DNA of 64,000 nucleotides, from positions 34,013 to 98,012 of the forward strand of contig NZ_BMFC01000013.1 of NCBI RefSeq assembly GCF_014637725.1. Direction: 5' to 3'. Below the pieces are notes generated by a model. The model had not been told where the DNA came from, made no database searches, and saw nothing but the letters and a program-made list of their open reading frames with translations. Source of the DNA: Marivita lacus (GTDB lineage Bacteria; Pseudomonadota; Alphaproteobacteria; Rhodobacterales; Rhodobacteraceae). The position numbers were made by a program, and so were the translations under genes. This document shows, piece after piece, positions 61,671 to 64,000 of the stretch (position 1 is the first letter of the stretch; every line of letters begins with the position of its first letter).

Positions 61671-61809
61671 CATCTACGCAATGTACTGACCCAGCTCCTT
61701 TTGCCGGACAATTCCAGTTGAAGTCGCGGCGGGCAACACCTTCATGCGAATTATGACTGCTGCCGCGCCCGGCTGCGTGATCTGCGAAGTGATGATCGAA
61801 TTGGGCTAA
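61663..61809 (+). pseudogene. PIN-domain toxin (VapC-like) N-terminal remnant
   Basis: ATGGTCGCCATC at 61663 begins MVAI; a one-base shift then gives NVLTQLLLPDNS; a second shift gives VAAGNTFMR and CVICEVMIELG before a TAA. These match the first half of a PIN ribonuclease that usually follows an AbrB-type antitoxin gene. The rest of the toxin is missing. Confidence 0.55.
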
Positions 61810-62185
61810 GTGTTCAAATGTGAATCCCGGAGACAAAATGCCCACTGAAACGGTCTGATGATCTGAATGTGGCGGAGTAAAATTCCGCAATCTGCCACCT
61901 GAAGCCGATGAGCGGAGGGCCGTCAGTGACGTTGTCATATACTGCTCCGGGGCTGACGCCATTGCGCATATGAGGTCAACTGCGAGCCTGTATAGAAATT
62001 GAACCTCTGGGGACGGGAAGCACTGGCATGGGCTAGCATTTGCAGAGCAGTACATAAGGTACAGTGGCAAATTCTCGGACATTCGTCTCACTGGTCTGCA
62101 AGAAACGGTTGTGAGACATAATAGCGGCAGTCTAGGTTTCAGCATTTGAAAGATCCAACCGAGCCAAAGCGATAGAGATACAGAA
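61810..62185. other. Intergenic stretch with no gene seen
   Basis: About 375 bases before the thiamine-diphosphate enzyme. A minus-strand open frame crosses it but looks like chance and also crosses the toxin-antitoxin remnant. I found no tRNA, clear operator or terminator. It probably holds the promoter of the next gene and leftovers of mobile DNA. Confidence 0.45.
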
Positions 62186-63847
62186 ATGACAAGAACGCTG
62201 ACAGGTGGTGAAGCAATTGTTGACGCGATTTTGGCACATGGAGTTGATACGGTCTTCGCGTTGCCGGGTGTCCAAACCTACCCGTTAATGGATGCGCTTA
62301 AAAACGCCGAGACTTCCATCCGAGTTATTGGGCCCCGACACGAGCAAACGGCGGCGTATATGGCCATGGGCTACGCGCGAGCAACGGGTCGGCCTGGGGT
62401 CTTCTCGGTTGTACCCGGTCCCGGCGTGCTAAATGCGGGTGCTGCCCTTTGCACGGCCGTCGCTGTTAACGCGCCATTGTTGTTGCTAACGGGCCAAGTC
62501 CCATCTCCGTTCCTGGGCCGCGGACGCGGGCACCTGCATGAAATCCCGGATCAGCGCGCAACGTTGGCTTCCTTCATCAAGTGGGCCGAACGCATTCCCA
62601 ATGCCACTGCAGCAAGACACTTGGTCGATGAAGCGTTCCATCGGATGAACACGGGGCGACCCGGTCCAGTTGCATTGGAAATGTGCTGGGACACGATGGC
62701 TCAGGAAGGGCCGGTTACTGATGGCGAGGATGCTTGGTTCTCACATGAAAACCCTCCTAACCCAACGACCATCGCTCAAGCAGTTGCGCTTCTGAAAAGC
62801 GCCAACTGCCCCATGATCATGGTGGGTTCAGGCGCACAGCATGCGCGGTCTGAAGTGCTTTTTCTGGCGGAGATGCTTGATGCGCCGGTGACAGCGTTCC
62901 GTGGCGGACGCGGCATTGTCCCGGCGGATCATCCGCTCAGCGTCAGTTCGGTGGAAGCCTATGAATTGTGGGGCGACACAGATGTCCTGATTGGCATTGG
63001 GTCGAGATGCGAAATGCAGGCCATGCGGTGGCGGGGAATGATGGATGCCTCCGACCGGATTACCGCGCCGCGAAAGCTGATCCGCATCGACATTGAACCG
63101 GAGGAAATGCTGAGGCTCAAGCCAGATGCCGGTATCGTTTGCGATTCCGCAATTGGCGCTTCGGCCATCAGGGATGCCCTTGTGGCTGAAGGCTTCGCCA
63201 AATCGAGTAATCGCAAGCGGATTACAGATGCACGTGAACGGGCCGCGAACTTGGTGAGCAAGATTCAGCCGCAGGTCTCCTATCTTGATGTCATCCGCAA
63301 GGTGTTGCCGCGGGATGGCATCCTTGTGAAGGACATGTGCCAGACAGGATATGCTTCGTATTTCGCTTGGCCCGTCTACGAACCTCGAACGTATATTACC
63401 TCCGGCTATCAGGGAAATTTGGGCTTTGCCTATCCGACATCGCTTGGCGCAAAGGTTGGTTGCCCGGACAAACCTGTTGTTGCCATCCTTGGGGATGGCG
63501 GGTTCATGTTTGCGGCGTCCGAGCTTTCAACGGCAGCGCAACATGGGATAGGCGTTGTGGCGATCGTGTTCAACAATCGGTCTTACGGCAATGTTGCACG
63601 AGATCAGATCACAAACTTTGCCGGCAGAACGATCGCAAGTGACTTGCCCGGTGTCGACTATGTGAAGCTTGCTGAAGCGAATGGCGTGAAAGGGTGTCGT
63701 GTCGGTTCGCCCGCGGAGCTTGAGCCGCTTCTGGAAAGAGCTATTGCCGAGGATGTCCCAACACTCATAGAGGTGCAGGCTGACCTGGAGGAGGAGACAA
63801 ATCCTTGGCCGCTCATCTTGCGCCCGGATGTCCCCTATTCTCCTTAA
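62186..63847 (+). CDS. Thiamine diphosphate-dependent enzyme, acetolactate synthase-like
   Basis: A 553-residue ThDP enzyme. The Glu that activates the cofactor is Glu53 in RHEQTAAYMAMGYA; GPGVLNAGAAL follows near 80; the ThDP-binding motif is GDGGFMFAASEL to FNNRSYGNV (about 432-462). No small regulatory subunit gene is nearby, and base composition is lower in GC than the denitrification genes, so it is probably an acquired catabolic enzyme rather than the biosynthetic IlvB. Substrate unknown. Confidence 0.85.
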   Translation: MTRTLTGGEAIVDAILAHGVDTVFALPGVQTYPLMDALKNAETSIRVIGPRHEQTAAYMAMGYARATGRPGVFSVVPGPGVLNAGAALCTAVAVNAPLLLLTGQVPSPFLGRGRGHLHEIPDQRATLASFIKWAERIPNATAARHLVDEAFHRMNTGRPGPVALEMCWDTMAQEGPVTDGEDAWFSHENPPNPTTIAQAVALLKSANCPMIMVGSGAQHARSEVLFLAEMLDAPVTAFRGGRGIVPADHPLSVSSVEAYELWGDTDVLIGIGSRCEMQAMRWRGMMDASDRITAPRKLIRIDIEPEEMLRLKPDAGIVCDSAIGASAIRDALVAEGFAKSSNRKRITDARERAANLVSKIQPQVSYLDVIRKVLPRDGILVKDMCQTGYASYFAWPVYEPRTYITSGYQGNLGFAYPTSLGAKVGCPDKPVVAILGDGGFMFAASELSTAAQHGIGVVAIVFNNRSYGNVARDQITNFAGRTIASDLPGVDYVKLAEANGVKGCRVGSPAELEPLLERAIAEDVPTLIEVQADLEEETNPWPLILRPDVPYSP

Positions 63848-63874
63848 GAGGTTTCAGCTTGCAGAGAGAACTTC

Positions 63875-64000
63875 TGGCCTGCTGCCGATTTCGTGGACAC
63901 AGGGTTAGGTTTGCATAGCTCGGTCCTCGAACGCCATGGGGCTTAGGTAGCCCAGTTTGGAATGGCGTCGCCTGGGATTGTAGAAGCGCTCGATGTAGTC
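63875..64000 (-). mobile_element. End of an IS3-family insertion sequence (runs off the window)
   Basis: From about 63875 (TGGCCTGCTGCCGATTTC, a likely terminal repeat) to the window edge. The minus strand encodes the last 31 residues of an IS3-type OrfB transposase. Confidence 0.75.
63905..64000 (-). CDS. IS3-family transposase OrfB, C-terminal part
   Basis: A partial gene; only the last 31 codons are in the window. They read YIERFYNPRRRHSKLGYLSP and end in a TAA at 63905-63907. The motif is the conserved end of the rve integrase domain of IS3-family transposases. Whether the element is intact cannot be seen. Confidence 0.85.
   Translation of the reverse strand, partial: DYIERFYNPRRRHSKLGYLSPMAFEDRAMQT

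Noticed and set aside
61507..62145. A 212-codon minus-strand open frame before the ThDP enzyme
   Set aside because: It crosses the antitoxin/toxin remnants in antisense, lacks a ribosome site and shows no domain.

Overview
This window looks like chromosomal DNA of a marine alphaproteobacterium of the Roseobacter group (Rhodobacteraceae). The evidence is high GC, tightly packed genes with ATGA/GTGA overlaps, a CtrA-like site between flagellar genes, roseobacter-style gene families, a copper nitrite reductase (nirK) plus norCBQD denitrification locus, and a probable glycine betaine demethylation operon. No rRNA, tRNA or CRISPR array was seen.

Layout. 0-8 kb: envelope OmpA-type protein, ubiA, rsmE, and glutathione metabolism (gshA and a gamma-glutamyltranspeptidase converging on one terminator). 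8-11.4 kb: an RsbW/STAS partner-switch pair, a thiolase, a free methionine-(R)-sulfoxide reductase, a 24-residue membrane peptide and a lower-GC DUF5675-like gene. 11.5-19 kb: a probable regulated operon (XRE-cupin regulator, GFA/CENP-V enzyme, LysE exporter, two FAD-GcvT dehydrogenases around a homocysteine methyltransferase). 19-30.4 kb: housekeeping genes (pseudouridine synthase, aldehyde dehydrogenase, peroxiredoxin, a second OmpA protein, AhpD-like, GNAT, CinA-like, sfsA, map, hisC, tyrosine biosynthesis dehydrogenase, extensin-like protein). 30.4-35.2 kb: flagellar genes fliF-H-N-P and, divergently, fliL-DUF-motE.

35.4-37.5 kb: a decayed IS21-family element that ends the flagellar block. 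37.5-47 kb: an accessory cluster headed by a winged-helix/TPR regulator, with small NTF2-like, cupin and GYD proteins, a methyltransferase, a ChaC plus M19 dipeptidase pair that could degrade glutathione, and a PLP decarboxylase preceded by eight GCCA repeats. 47-48.4 kb: decayed genes (acetyltransferase fragment, internally deleted nnrU). 48.4-61.3 kb: denitrification and NO-response island (norCBQD with two small membrane proteins, nnrS, two Dnr-type regulators, pseudoazurin, nirK-nirV, truncated haemoglobin, NsrR). Four TTG-N8-CAA boxes tie norC, both dnr genes with their divergent neighbours, and nirK into one apparent regulon. 61.4-64 kb: a decayed AbrB/PIN toxin-antitoxin pair, a lower-GC thiamine-diphosphate enzyme, and the end of an IS3-family transposase.

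The most unusual points are: the nitric-oxide box placed 16-17 bases in front of both regulator genes; a CBS-domain gene that keeps its frame through one TGA and one TAG; the GCCA tetranucleotide tract; and the number of broken genes around the two accessory junctions.
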